Assembly (NCBI GenBank): GCA_015904075.1
Contig: JABMDH010000009.1
Location: forward strand, 24,009-29,535
Direction: 5' to 3'
DNA: 5,527 bases
Source: Nitrospira sp.
GTDB lineage: Bacteria > Nitrospirota > Nitrospiria > Nitrospirales > Nitrospiraceae
Part shown: positions 1-5,527 of the stretch, in pieces
Position numbering within the stretch: position 1 is the first letter of the stretch
How the letters are laid out: the number at the start of each line of letters is the position of its first letter
The notes under the pieces: generated by a model
What the model was told of the DNA's origin: nothing
Databases searched by the model: none
What the model saw: only the letters and a program-made list of their open reading frames with translations
Translations under genes and position numbers: made by a program

Positions 1-1234
1 CCAACAGCGACAGAAGGGCCGCATTCGCATCCTTCACATCCTGGAGAAGATCATAATTCAGATTCGTCAGCATGTCCTGATACTCGGGCGGCTGGTAGGG
101 CCGTTCATAGCGCGGTCCGTCATCGGCCAGCGATTTGGCAGGAATCTCCGCCACGACCTTCCCCTGATCCTTCACGCGCAAGACCCCGTCGCCCGTCACG
201 GCTCCAACGACGGCGACATCCAAATCCCATTTCCGGCAGATTGCGATACACGCCTCTTCTTTGCCGGCCTTCGCGACCATCAACATCCGCTCTTGTGACT
301 CCGACAGCATCAGCTCATACGGCGTCATGCCGGGCTCACGACGCGGAACATGGGTCAAATCCAGCTCCATCCCGTTCCCTGCACGCGAAGCCATTTCGCA
401 GGATGAACTCGTCAAACCGGCTGCGCCCATGTCTTGAATCCCGACCAGTAAATCGCCGGCCATCAACTCCAGACAGGCTTCAAGCAGCAGCTTCTCTTGA
501 AATGGGTCGCCCACCTGGACCGTGGGCCGCTTCTGCTCGGATTTATCGTCGAACGAATCGGATGCCATCGTCGCCCCGTGAATCCCATCACGGCCCGTCT
601 TCGAACCAAAATAGATCACCGGGTTGCCGACTCCCGCCGCAGTCCCCAGAAAAATCTTGTCCTTCCTGGCAATCCCCAGACAAAACACATTCACCAGCGG
701 ATTGAGCGAATAAATGTCATTAAAAACAATCTCACCGCCCACCGTCGGTACGCCCATGCAGTTGCCATAGCCGGCAATGCCGGCCACGACCCCTTTCATG
801 AGATGGCGATTCTTCGGCGTATCCAACCCGCCAAAGCGAAGCGAGTCAAGCAACGCAATCGGCCGCGCCCCCATGGTAAACACATCTCGCAGAATTCCAC
901 CGACCCCCGTCGCCGCCCCCTGATAGGGCTCGATAAACGACGGATGGTTGTGAGATTCCATCTTGAAGACCACGCACAGCCCATCCCCGATATCCACCAC
1001 ACCCGCGTTTTCACCGGGTCCCTGTACCACACGAGGCCCGGTGGTCGGCAGCTTCTTCAAATGAACGCGCGAACTCTTATAAGAGCAATGCTCCGACCAC
1101 ATGACGGAAAACATGCCGAGTTCCGTCAGATTCGGCTCGCGCCCCAAAATCTCGACGATCTTCTTGTACTCATCATCTGTCAGATTATGCTGTGCAATGA
1201 GGTCTTTGGTGATCATGACTGCCGGTGTATTCAT
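1..1234 (-). CDS. purL: Phosphoribosylformylglycinamidine (FGAM) synthase subunit PurL, N-terminal part (truncated by window edge)
   Basis: PurL is the ATP-dependent synthetase subunit that converts FGAR to FGAM with ammonia delivered by PurQ; it acts in the cytoplasm in a complex with PurS and PurQ. The first 411 codons are read without interruption and run off the left edge. Visible landmarks are WSEHCSYK at residues 46-53 (containing the family's catalytic His), MESHNHPS at 92-99, a glycine-rich [12 protein letters not shown] at 107-118, [11 protein letters not shown] at 268-278 and ESQERM at 312-317, in the usual order. The N-terminus begins close to the synthetase core, as in the short (Bacillus-type, roughly 730-750 residue) PurL, and not the long single-chain enterobacterial form. 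This agrees with separate purS and purQ just upstream. The ATG at 1234 is chosen because it is the first in frame before the conserved region; no good Shine-Dalgarno precedes it (only AAGAG directly abutting). A second ATG at codon 7 is possible. The gene lies 143 bp after purQ. Confidence 0.96.
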   Translation of the reverse strand, partial: MNTPAVMITKDLIAQHNLTDDEYKKIVEILGREPNLTELGMFSVMWSEHCSYKSSRVHLKKLPTTGPRVVQGPGENAGVVDIGDGLCVVFKMESHNHPSFIEPYQGAATGVGGILRDVFTMGARPIALLDSLRFGGLDTPKNRHLMKGVVAGIAGYGNCMGVPTVGGEIVFNDIYSLNPLVNVFCLGIARKDKIFLGTAAGVGNPVIYFGSKTGRDGIHGATMASDSFDDKSEQKRPTVQVGDPFQEKLLLEACLELMAGDLLVGIQDMGAAGLTSSSCEMASRAGNGMELDLTHVPRREPGMTPYELMLSESQERMLMVAKAGKEEACIAICRKWDLDVAVVGAVTGDGVLRVKDQGKVVAEIPAKSLADDGPRYERPYQPPEYQDMLTNLNYDLLQDVKDANAALLSLL

Positions 1235-1377
1235 CTCTTGCTACGACGTTGGATCCACAGTTTTCAGTTGACGATGCTCCCGCATTCTCTTTCGGCCTGA
1301 CCCTATTTCGATTCTGCCCCTGGATTCGGCCCTGTCGCCTGATACGTCACGTCCAACAGCTACCACTATAGCTATCG
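1235..1377. other. Intergenic gap between purQ and purL
   Basis: These 143 bp separate the purQ stop from the purL start, in a cluster where other joins are overlapping or short. I looked for a -10/-35 pair, a GC hairpin with a T-run and a leader peptide on the minus strand and found nothing convincing. An AT-richer stretch near the purQ end (around 1358-1378) could hold a weak internal promoter, but no proper -35 box accompanies it. Confidence 0.5.
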
Positions 1378-2097
1378 TCAGGCTACGACCTCGGTCCGTC
1401 CCCTCTTCGTCTTCAACCCTTCCACCATCGAGGCCAGAATCAGACGCCCATCTTCGTTGCCCAGCACGGACTCCGCGCAGCGCTCCGGATGCGGCATCAT
1501 GCCAAGCACGTTGCCGGCGGCATTACGAATGCCGGCGATCTGATCGAGCGAGCCGTTTGGATTCGCCTCCGGTATCACTCGTCCATCCTGATCGCAATAT
1601 CGGAAAATCACCTGAGCGTTCGCCTGCAATCCCGCCAACGTGACCGGATCTGTGTAGTAGCTCCCATCCGCATGGGCGATTGGAATCTTGAGAACTTGGC
1701 CGGGCTTGCACCCACTGGTAAATGACGTGGCCGCATTCTCTACCCGCACAAAAATATCCTTACAGATGAAATGCAGCGACTTGTTTCGCAGCATCGCACC
1801 GGGGAGCAAGCCCGCTTCCAGCAAAATCTGAAAACCGTTGCAAATGCCGAGAACCATCCCGCCCTCGGCGGCAAACTGTTTCACCGCCTTCATCACAGGA
1901 GAAAACCGGGCAATGGCGCCGGTGCGGAGGTAATCTCCATAGGAAAACCCCCCGGGAAGAATCACCCCGTCCAACCCTGTCAAAGACGTTTCCTTGTGCC
2001 AAACCATCGTCACATCCTGCCCCAGCACGTCATGGAAGACATGCCGGCAGTCATGATCGCAATTGGACCCGGGAAATACGACGACGCCGATATTCAT
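1378..2097 (-). CDS. purQ: FGAM synthase glutaminase subunit PurQ
   Basis: PurQ is a class I glutamine amidotransferase: it hydrolyses glutamine and passes ammonia to PurL in the FGAM synthetase complex. The 239-residue protein is full length for the stand-alone family. It starts [14 protein letters not shown], typical of PurQ. The nucleophile elbow GICNGFQ places the catalytic Cys at residue 86, and the MPHPE motif gives the His203/Glu205 pair that completes the triad. A glycine-rich LPGGFSYGD segment at 48-56 forms the expected oxyanion region. The ATG at 2097 is preceded by TGAGGGG two bases upstream, a serviceable ribosome binding site. The gene follows purS after 60 bp and precedes purL, the standard purS-purQ-purL order. 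No lesions are seen. Confidence 0.98.
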   Translation of the reverse strand: MNIGVVVFPGSNCDHDCRHVFHDVLGQDVTMVWHKETSLTGLDGVILPGGFSYGDYLRTGAIARFSPVMKAVKQFAAEGGMVLGICNGFQILLEAGLLPGAMLRNKSLHFICKDIFVRVENAATSFTSGCKPGQVLKIPIAHADGSYYTDPVTLAGLQANAQVIFRYCDQDGRVIPEANPNGSLDQIAGIRNAAGNVLGMMPHPERCAESVLGNEDGRLILASMVEGLKTKRGRTEVVA

Positions 2098-2157
2098 AGC
2101 CCCTCAAGAAGGCCAAGATTGAGGTTAAGGCTGAGCATGAGTACCTAAGCCTCGACC

Positions 2158-2400
2158 TTAGCCTTGCAGTTCGTACCGATACTCTTCAATGATCGTATTC
2201 GCCAACAGCTTCTCACACATTTGCTTGACCTCGGCTTCAGCCTTGGCCTTATCCTGCTCGTTCACATCCACTTCCATGTACTTCCCGACTCGCACGTTGG
2301 CCGCACTCTTGAACCCCAGCGAGTCCAGCGCATGCTCAATCGCCTTGCCTTGCGGGTCCAAGATACCCTGTTTTAACGTCACATGAATTTTCGCTTTCAC
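2158..2400 (-). CDS. purS: FGAM synthase small subunit PurS
   Basis: PurS is the small subunit that bridges PurL and PurQ in the three-component FGAM synthetase and is needed for ammonia transfer. The protein is 80 residues, the normal family size. It begins (M)KAKIHVTLKQGILDPQG, has the GKYMEVDV strand in the middle and ends IIEEYRYEL, all characteristic. The start is a GTG at 2400: the frame stays open further upstream, but only this codon fits the family's N-terminus, and AGAGGAG lies at ideal distance. The GTGA sequence at 2397-2400 overlaps the stop of the preceding small membrane gene, so translation of the two is probably coupled. purQ follows 60 bp downstream. Confidence 0.96.
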   Translation of the reverse strand: MKAKIHVTLKQGILDPQGKAIEHALDSLGFKSAANVRVGKYMEVDVNEQDKAKAEAEVKQMCEKLLANTIIEEYRYELQG

Positions 2401-2612
2401 TTGTGACTCCTCTGCTCCGACGCTTTCGTCTGACGATCCACATAGCTCTTGATCCAGAATATGACGGCAATGGTCACGCCTCCGGCACACATCAGCCCGA
2501 TGAACGCCCAGCGCCACGGCGATTCGTTCAGACGATAGGCCATCACGCCGATGATGGCCGCCCAGACCACCACCGATGCGATCAAACCGTAATTCAAATA
2601 TGCCCGCAGCAT
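2397..2612 (-). CDS. Small two-helix membrane protein of unknown function
   Basis: I do not recognise a named family. The 71-residue product has two hydrophobic segments, about residues 8-26 (YGLIASVVVWAAIIGVMAY) and 34-54 (RWAFIGLMCAGGVTIAVIFWI). A short polar loop with Asn, Glu, Ser and Pro joins them, and a charged tail rich in Lys, Arg and Gln follows. By the positive-inside rule the tail (residues 55-71) is probably cytoplasmic, and so is the N-terminus, giving a hairpin in the inner membrane. The gene looks real: AGAGGA lies three bases before the ATG, the hydrophobic pattern is coherent, and its stop overlaps the purS GTG start (GTGA), with the purS ribosome binding site inside its last codons. 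It may be a lineage-specific member of the purine operon or simply a translational lead-in for purS. Nothing in the sequence gives it an enzymatic role. Confidence 0.75.
   Translation of the reverse strand: MLRAYLNYGLIASVVVWAAIIGVMAYRLNESPWRWAFIGLMCAGGVTIAVIFWIKSYVDRQTKASEQRSHK
2407..2413 (-). promoter_or_regulatory. Shine-Dalgarno for purS (fixes the GTG start)
   Basis: AGAGGAG on the minus strand lies six bases upstream of the GTG at 2400, inside the last codons of the small membrane gene. It supports GTG initiation over the longer open frame and indicates efficient initiation despite the non-ATG codon. Confidence 0.8.
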
Positions 2613-2834
2613 TGTTCCTCTTCTTCCCTCTTTATCATCGCATCCCCCAGCGGAGCCAGGCTGATGAGAGCGAAACCGGCCCGGAGGAGCGGGGCCCCAT
2701 CGAGTCCCGGCCTGGGAGGAAAACGGAAACTGACCGAGTCTTCGAGGGAATTTCCGAAGGTTGCCGCCAGGCCGAGTCCGAAAGGGTCGCTCCGTAGAGC
2801 CGTGAAGCGAACGACAGCCTGACTCCGCACTCCC
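2613..2834. other. Intergenic gap between purC and the small membrane gene
   Basis: This is a 222-bp GC-rich stretch with few stop codons in several frames. A frame of 82 codons on the minus strand (2594-2842, starting GTG across the purC stop) spans it completely, but it has no strong ribosome binding site, and its product is low in recognisable features and rich in Leu, Gly, Pro and Arg. I do not call it a gene. An imperfect GC hairpin at 2786-2815 lacks a T-run, so it is not a convincing terminator. The only clear element is the ribosome binding site of the small membrane gene at 2616-2621. The stretch could be an intergenic repeat or a decayed gene. Confidence 0.5.
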
Positions 2835-3542
2835 TCAACCACATACCCGCTTCAGCACTTCCTGATACGCCTCTTCGATCTTGCCCATGTCCTTCCTGAA
2901 CCGGTCCTTGTCCATCGACTCGCCCGTCTCCATATCCCAGAGACGGCAGGTATCGGGAGAAATCTCATCGGCCAGAATCAGCTTGTTATGGAACAGGCCG
3001 AACTCAAGCTTGAAATCCACGAGCTGCATCTTCCGCTCGGCAAAGAACGGCTTCAGCACGGCATTGACCTTGTGGGCCAGTTCGCGCAGTTCGCGCAACA
3101 CCCCCGGTGTCGCCACGTTCATCAAGCGCAGATGGTCGTCATTGACCAGCGGATCCCCAAGCGCATCGTTCTTGTAATAGAACTCGACGATCGCCGGCTC
3201 GATCGCGTCACCGACGCGCAAGCCCAATCGCTTCGCCAAGCTGCCGGCGACGAGATTGCGCACCACAACTTCGACCGGCACGATCGCAACTTTCTTGGTC
3301 AGCATCTCCCGGTCGCTCAGCCGTTTGAGGAAATGCGTCGGAATTCTGTTCTCCTCGATCAGCGTAAACATCCGCTCCGACATCTTGTTGTTGACGACAC
3401 CCTTGTCGACAATGGTGCCGCGTTTCTCGGCGTTGAATGCGGTTGCATCGTCTTTGAAGTAGTGCACGACCTGATCCGGCCGCGCAGCCGCAAAAATCTT
3501 CTTGGCTTTTCCCTCATACAACATCGATCCGATCACATCCAT
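2835..3542 (-). CDS. purC: Phosphoribosylaminoimidazole-succinocarboxamide synthase (SAICAR synthetase)
   Basis: PurC ligates aspartate to CAIR with ATP to give SAICAR, the substrate of PurB encoded two genes upstream. The 235-residue protein is normal length for bacterial PurC. Landmarks from the chosen start are LYEGKAKKIF at 8-17 (nucleotide-binding N-terminus), the DDATAFNAEKRG segment at 31-42, SAICAR signature 1 (VPVEVVVRNLVAGS, 88-101) and signature 2 (LVDFKLEFG, 174-182), followed by LILADEISPDTCRLWD at 188-203. The ATG at 3542 is preferred over an in-frame TTG at 3575 because TGAGG lies six bases upstream and because family members start near LYEGK. Another ATG at 3524 (MLYEGK) is the alternative. 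With the intact cld tail, the cld stop would fall 22 bp upstream. In the present sequence the truncated cld stop leaves 218 bp untranslated before purC. Confidence 0.97.
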   Translation of the reverse strand: MDVIGSMLYEGKAKKIFAAARPDQVVHYFKDDATAFNAEKRGTIVDKGVVNNKMSERMFTLIEENRIPTHFLKRLSDREMLTKKVAIVPVEVVVRNLVAGSLAKRLGLRVGDAIEPAIVEFYYKNDALGDPLVNDDHLRLMNVATPGVLRELRELAHKVNAVLKPFFAERKMQLVDFKLEFGLFHNKLILADEISPDTCRLWDMETGESMDKDRFRKDMGKIEEAYQEVLKRVCG

Positions 3543-3548
3543 ACATCG

Positions 3549-3553
3549 CCTCA
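3549..3553 (-). promoter_or_regulatory. Shine-Dalgarno for purC (decides the ATG start)
   Basis: TGAGG on the minus strand lies six bases before the ATG at 3542. The in-frame TTG at 3575 has no such site and would overlap the cld tail. Confidence 0.7.
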
Positions 3554-3564
3554 GGCTGAATAGG

Positions 3565-3762
3565 CTATTGCGCAAGCACTTCGATCATTTCGTCCAACGA
3601 CTTCACAGCGCCCATCAGCGTAGGATGACCGAGCCGGCGTGTGTACTGAAACTCTTTGACCTTCTCCAGCGACAAAATCAGGCTGTGGAAATCTTCCAGC
3701 CTGGATGTCTCAAAATAGGTGATAAAATCCAAATCATCCAATCCGCTGGAGTGATAGAGCTT
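3565..3762 (-). pseudogene. cld: Out-of-frame C-terminal remnant of cld
   Basis: Read on the minus strand from 3762, this segment encodes KLYHSSGLDDLDFITYFE again, then SRLEDFHSL, and continues past the point where the upstream frame stops, through LEKVKEFQYTRR, LGHPTLMGAVKS and DEMIEVLAQ to a TAG at 3565-3567. That is the family-typical C-terminus of chlorite dismutase, including the Glu of the VKEF motif. In the N. defluvii enzyme the matching residue (Glu210 by my memory of the numbering) hydrogen-bonds the haem-ligating His. No start codon or ribosome binding site suited to separate translation is visible at its 5' end. It is the real end of cld, displaced by one base because of the 91-bp duplication. 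Confidence 0.9.
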
Positions 3763-3853
3763 ACAGAATCAGGCTGTGGAAATCTTCCAGCTTGGACGTC
3801 TCAAAATAGGTGATAAAATCCAGATCGTCCAATCCGCTGGAGTGATAGAGCTT
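3672..3853. repeat. Tandem direct duplication, 2 x 91 bp, inside the cld 3' region
   Basis: The copies are 3672-3762 and 3763-3853, directly abutting, and 86 of 91 positions match by eye. All five differences are transitions: offset 4 (A/G), two in the CCAGCC/TTGGA-T/C-GTC part, and two in the TCCA-A/G-ATC-A/G-TCC part. In the cld frame four are silent and one is Arg/Lys. There is no microhomology at the junction: the bases flanking the unit on either side do not match its ends. The 91-bp period shifts the reading frame by one and creates the premature TAA at 3761-3763. Confidence 0.97.
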
Positions 3854-4456
3854 TCGCTTTACGGTCTTGAGGTAGGGCAATGTGGCCTCCGTATGTTCCT
3901 GCATCATTGCCGCGCGCTTATCCTGATCCAGTGCCCACCACTCCGCACTCTTTCTGACCGGAATCACAATGGCATACGGCTTGAGGCCCGGTTCGCTGAC
4001 TCCTTTCAAGTCCGCTTTCAGCTGATCCGGGAACCCCGGTACATAATTGGCCTTCTTGGTAAGGCCATGCATGAGTCCGGCCCCTTTAAGATGCTTGCCG
4101 AAAGCGCTGTTCTGAAGATCCAAAAGAAAGTGCTGAGTATCCCGCAGCTCAGGCGCATGCACCCGAAACATCAGATCCCCATAGTCGGACAAGCCGCGCA
4201 GAAGATAGAGATCGACGGCGATCTTTTCCCGATGTTGTTCGACCACACCCTTCAACAGAGCCAACTGACCGATCCGGGTCGCCTGATCCTGTTTCACCCA
4301 TGTTTCGCCGAGACTGAACGTCGCGAAGGTGCCGAACACACCGGGCTCGCTGAGCAACTTGTCCCGATCCGCCCCTCCGAAAGAGAGCGGCGCCCAAAAA
4401 CAGAGGCTCATTGCAACTGCCAAAGCGATGCTGCCGACTCGCCGTATCCTGATCAT
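3761..4456 (-). CDS. cld: Chlorite dismutase family haem protein, C-terminally truncated by frameshift
   Basis: Chlorite dismutase is a haem b enzyme that splits chlorite into chloride and O2. The precursor here is 231 residues. Residues 1-28 are a Sec-type signal peptide (basic MIRIRR, hydrophobic core, GG|ADRDK cleavage region), so the protein should be periplasmic. The mature part follows the long pentameric lineage: GVFGTFATF (39-47), YLLRGLSDYGDLMFRVHA (84-101), AEWWALD (171-177), QEHTEATLPYL (186-196) and VKRKLYHSSGLDD (199-211). By comparison with N. defluvii Cld as I remember it, His188 is the proximal haem ligand and Arg201 the distal catalytic Arg; both are present with the right 13-residue spacing. 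The frame ends abnormally at SLIL, directly at the 91-bp duplication, and lacks about 35 C-terminal residues including the VKEF Glu. With one copy removed the protein would be 266 residues, matching the family. The ATG overlaps the purB stop (ATGA), with AAAGGA five bases upstream. The family call is sure; whether this copy is functional is doubtful. Confidence 0.93.
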   Translation of the reverse strand: MIRIRRVGSIALAVAMSLCFWAPLSFGGADRDKLLSEPGVFGTFATFSLGETWVKQDQATRIGQLALLKGVVEQHREKIAVDLYLLRGLSDYGDLMFRVHAPELRDTQHFLLDLQNSAFGKHLKGAGLMHGLTKKANYVPGFPDQLKADLKGVSEPGLKPYAIVIPVRKSAEWWALDQDKRAAMMQEHTEATLPYLKTVKRKLYHSSGLDDLDFITYFETSKLEDFHSLIL

Positions 4457-5527
4457 GTGCGTCCTTTCATCCGTCGACTGGCTGGCTTTCCCCCTCGATC
4501 ACGAAACACCCGCTGAAACACTCGGTCGAGGTGCCGTAGATAATACTTCGGATTGAAACACCCGGCAATCTCGCGTTGTGTGAGATGCTGCGAGATAAAG
4601 GGGTCTTTGCACACCAGTTCCTGTAACCCGCCTGACCCCGTCCATGACGCCATCGCGTTTCGCTGGACCGCCTCGTATGACTCCTTCCGCTGCGCGCCTT
4701 TGTCGATCAGCGACAACAACAGCCGCTGCGAATAGACGAGCCCGCCCGTCAATTCTAAGTTCCGCGCCATGCGATCCGGATAGACCACCAGATTCTTAAT
4801 GAGCTCCGTCACCTTGGCCAGCATGTAATCGATCAGGATGGTGCTGTCCGGCATGATGACGCGCTCGACCGAAGAATGGCTGATGTCCCGTTCGTGCCAG
4901 AGGGCGACATTTTCCATGGCGGCCAGACTGTTGGCCCGCACCAGCCGCGCCAAACCGCAGAGATTTTCAGAGACAATCGGATTGCGCTTATGCGGCATAG
5001 CCGACGAGCCTTTTTGGCCTTGGGAAAAATATTCCTCCGCTTCGAGCACTTCGGTGCGCTGAAGATGACGGATCTCCGTGGCAATTTTTTCGATCGTAGC
5101 AGCCAGCAACGCCAGGGCGGCTGCGTAGGCGGCATGGCGATCGCGCTGAACTACTTGATTGGAGACAGGGTCCGGCCTCAAGCCCAACTGTGCGCACACA
5201 TATTCCTCGATATCCGGACTTTGATGCGCAAAGGTCCCCATCGCGCCGGACAGTTTGCCGACCGCGATGTCCTCACGAACCGTCTTCAACCGTTTCCAAT
5301 GGCGGCCCACTTCCTCATGCCAAATGGCCAGTTTGAACCCAAACGAAATCGGCTCGCCATGGATGCCGTGCGACCGTCCGACCATGGCCTGGGTCTTGTA
5401 CCGGAATGCCTGCCGCTTCAACACAGCGAGAAATGCCTCGACCCCGTCTAGAATCAGATCCATGGCCTCGGTCATTTGAAGGGCGAGCGAGGTGTCCACG
5501 ATGTCGGACGAGGTGAGTCCCATATGA
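4453..5527 (-). CDS. purB: Adenylosuccinate lyase (5' end outside window)
   Basis: PurB removes fumarate from SAICAR (step after PurC) and from adenylosuccinate (last step to AMP); it is a cytoplasmic homotetramer of the fumarase/aspartase superfamily. The frame is open to the right edge, and the residue before the first Met is His, giving HMGLTSSDIVDT. That is an internal conserved segment, so the Met at 5523 is not the start; roughly 80-90 N-terminal residues lie outside. Counting from that Met, RSHGIHGEPISFG (50-62) holds a catalytic His, KLSGAMGTFAH (90-100) is conserved, and QKGSSAMPHKRNP (170-182) is the superfamily signature with the catalytic-loop Ser. HERDISHSSVER (210-221) also fits. 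The C-terminus ends in a basic tail (RDRGGKPASRRMKGRT). The stop overlaps the cld start by four bases. No damage is visible. Confidence 0.97.
   Translation of the reverse strand, partial: HMGLTSSDIVDTSLALQMTEAMDLILDGVEAFLAVLKRQAFRYKTQAMVGRSHGIHGEPISFGFKLAIWHEEVGRHWKRLKTVREDIAVGKLSGAMGTFAHQSPDIEEYVCAQLGLRPDPVSNQVVQRDRHAAYAAALALLAATIEKIATEIRHLQRTEVLEAEEYFSQGQKGSSAMPHKRNPIVSENLCGLARLVRANSLAAMENVALWHERDISHSSVERVIMPDSTILIDYMLAKVTELIKNLVVYPDRMARNLELTGGLVYSQRLLLSLIDKGAQRKESYEAVQRNAMASWTGSGGLQELVCKDPFISQHLTQREIAGCFNPKYYLRHLDRVFQRVFRDRGGKPASRRMKGRT

Noticed and set aside
2128..2152. AGGCT/AGCCT inverted repeat between purS and purQ as attenuator or terminator
   Set aside because: Only five base pairs with a 15-base loop and no T-run, well within chance.
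2786..2815. GC hairpin downstream of purC as a terminator
   Set aside because: The stem is short, relies on G-T pairing and has no T-run after it; the operon continues in the same direction.
2594..2842. Minus-strand 82-codon frame filling the purC-small gene gap
   Set aside because: No good ribosome binding site, overlap with the start of the better-supported small membrane gene, and no recognisable domain. It is reported only as a property of the gap.
3540..3575. TTG at 3575 as the purC start
   Set aside because: It would add 11 atypical residues, overlap the cld tail and lack a ribosome binding site; the ATG at 3542 has TGAGG at proper spacing.
3761..3766. Possible +1 programmed frameshift at CTG-TAA-G that would read into the second repeat and the true cld tail
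   Set aside because: Skipping one base would give an in-frame product, but with a 30-residue internal duplication that no Cld has. There is no upstream Shine-Dalgarno-like stimulator as in prfB. The coincidence follows simply from 91 being 3n+1.
3776..4516. Plus-strand open frame of 246 codons antisense to cld
   Set aside because: It lies almost entirely opposite cld, whose protein is clearly recognisable. The antisense product has no motifs and reflects GC-rich codon use on the other strand. The same applies to the long plus-strand frames opposite purL, purC and purB.
5521..5523. ATG at 5523 as the purB start
   Set aside because: It falls inside the conserved HMGLTSSD segment, with an in-frame His codon before it; the real start lies outside the window.

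Overview
The window is a 5.5-kb stretch of a de novo purine biosynthesis cluster. Every convincing gene lies on the minus strand, so transcription runs right to left: purB (5' end outside the window) > cld (chlorite dismutase family, with a periplasmic signal peptide) > purC > a 71-residue membrane protein > purS > purQ > purL (3' end outside the window). The best guess for the source is Nitrospira or a close relative in Nitrospirota. The Cld protein closely resembles, from memory, the periplasmic chlorite dismutase of 'Candidatus Nitrospira defluvii'. FGAM synthetase is the three-part PurS/PurQ/short-PurL type. GC content is moderately high throughout. No tRNA, rRNA, CRISPR array or insertion sequence was seen.

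Right part (3565-5527): the purB fragment ends in an ATGA overlap with cld, so the two are probably translationally coupled. cld carries the one clear lesion of the window. A 91-bp segment of its 3' region is present twice in direct tandem (3672-3762 and 3763-3853), with five mismatches. Because 91 is not a multiple of 3, the reading frame stops at the junction. The protein is cut at 231 residues, and the genuine C-terminal tail lies downstream out of frame (3565-3762). Removing one copy restores a 266-residue protein that ends 22 bp before purC. The mismatches are almost all silent and the junction is blunt. That fits a join of two allelic variants (strain recombination or an unmerged contig overlap) better than an old in-place duplication.

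Middle part (2158-3542): purC is complete. It is followed by a 222-bp gap with no supported gene, then a small two-helix membrane protein whose stop overlaps the GTG start of purS.

Left part (1-2097): purQ is complete, followed by a 143-bp gap and the first 411 codons of purL.

Together PurL, PurQ and PurS form FGAM synthetase (step 4 of IMP synthesis). PurC makes SAICAR (step 7 in the 10-step numbering) and PurB releases fumarate from SAICAR and from adenylosuccinate. Cld and the small membrane protein have no known role in this pathway and are the accessory passengers of the cluster.
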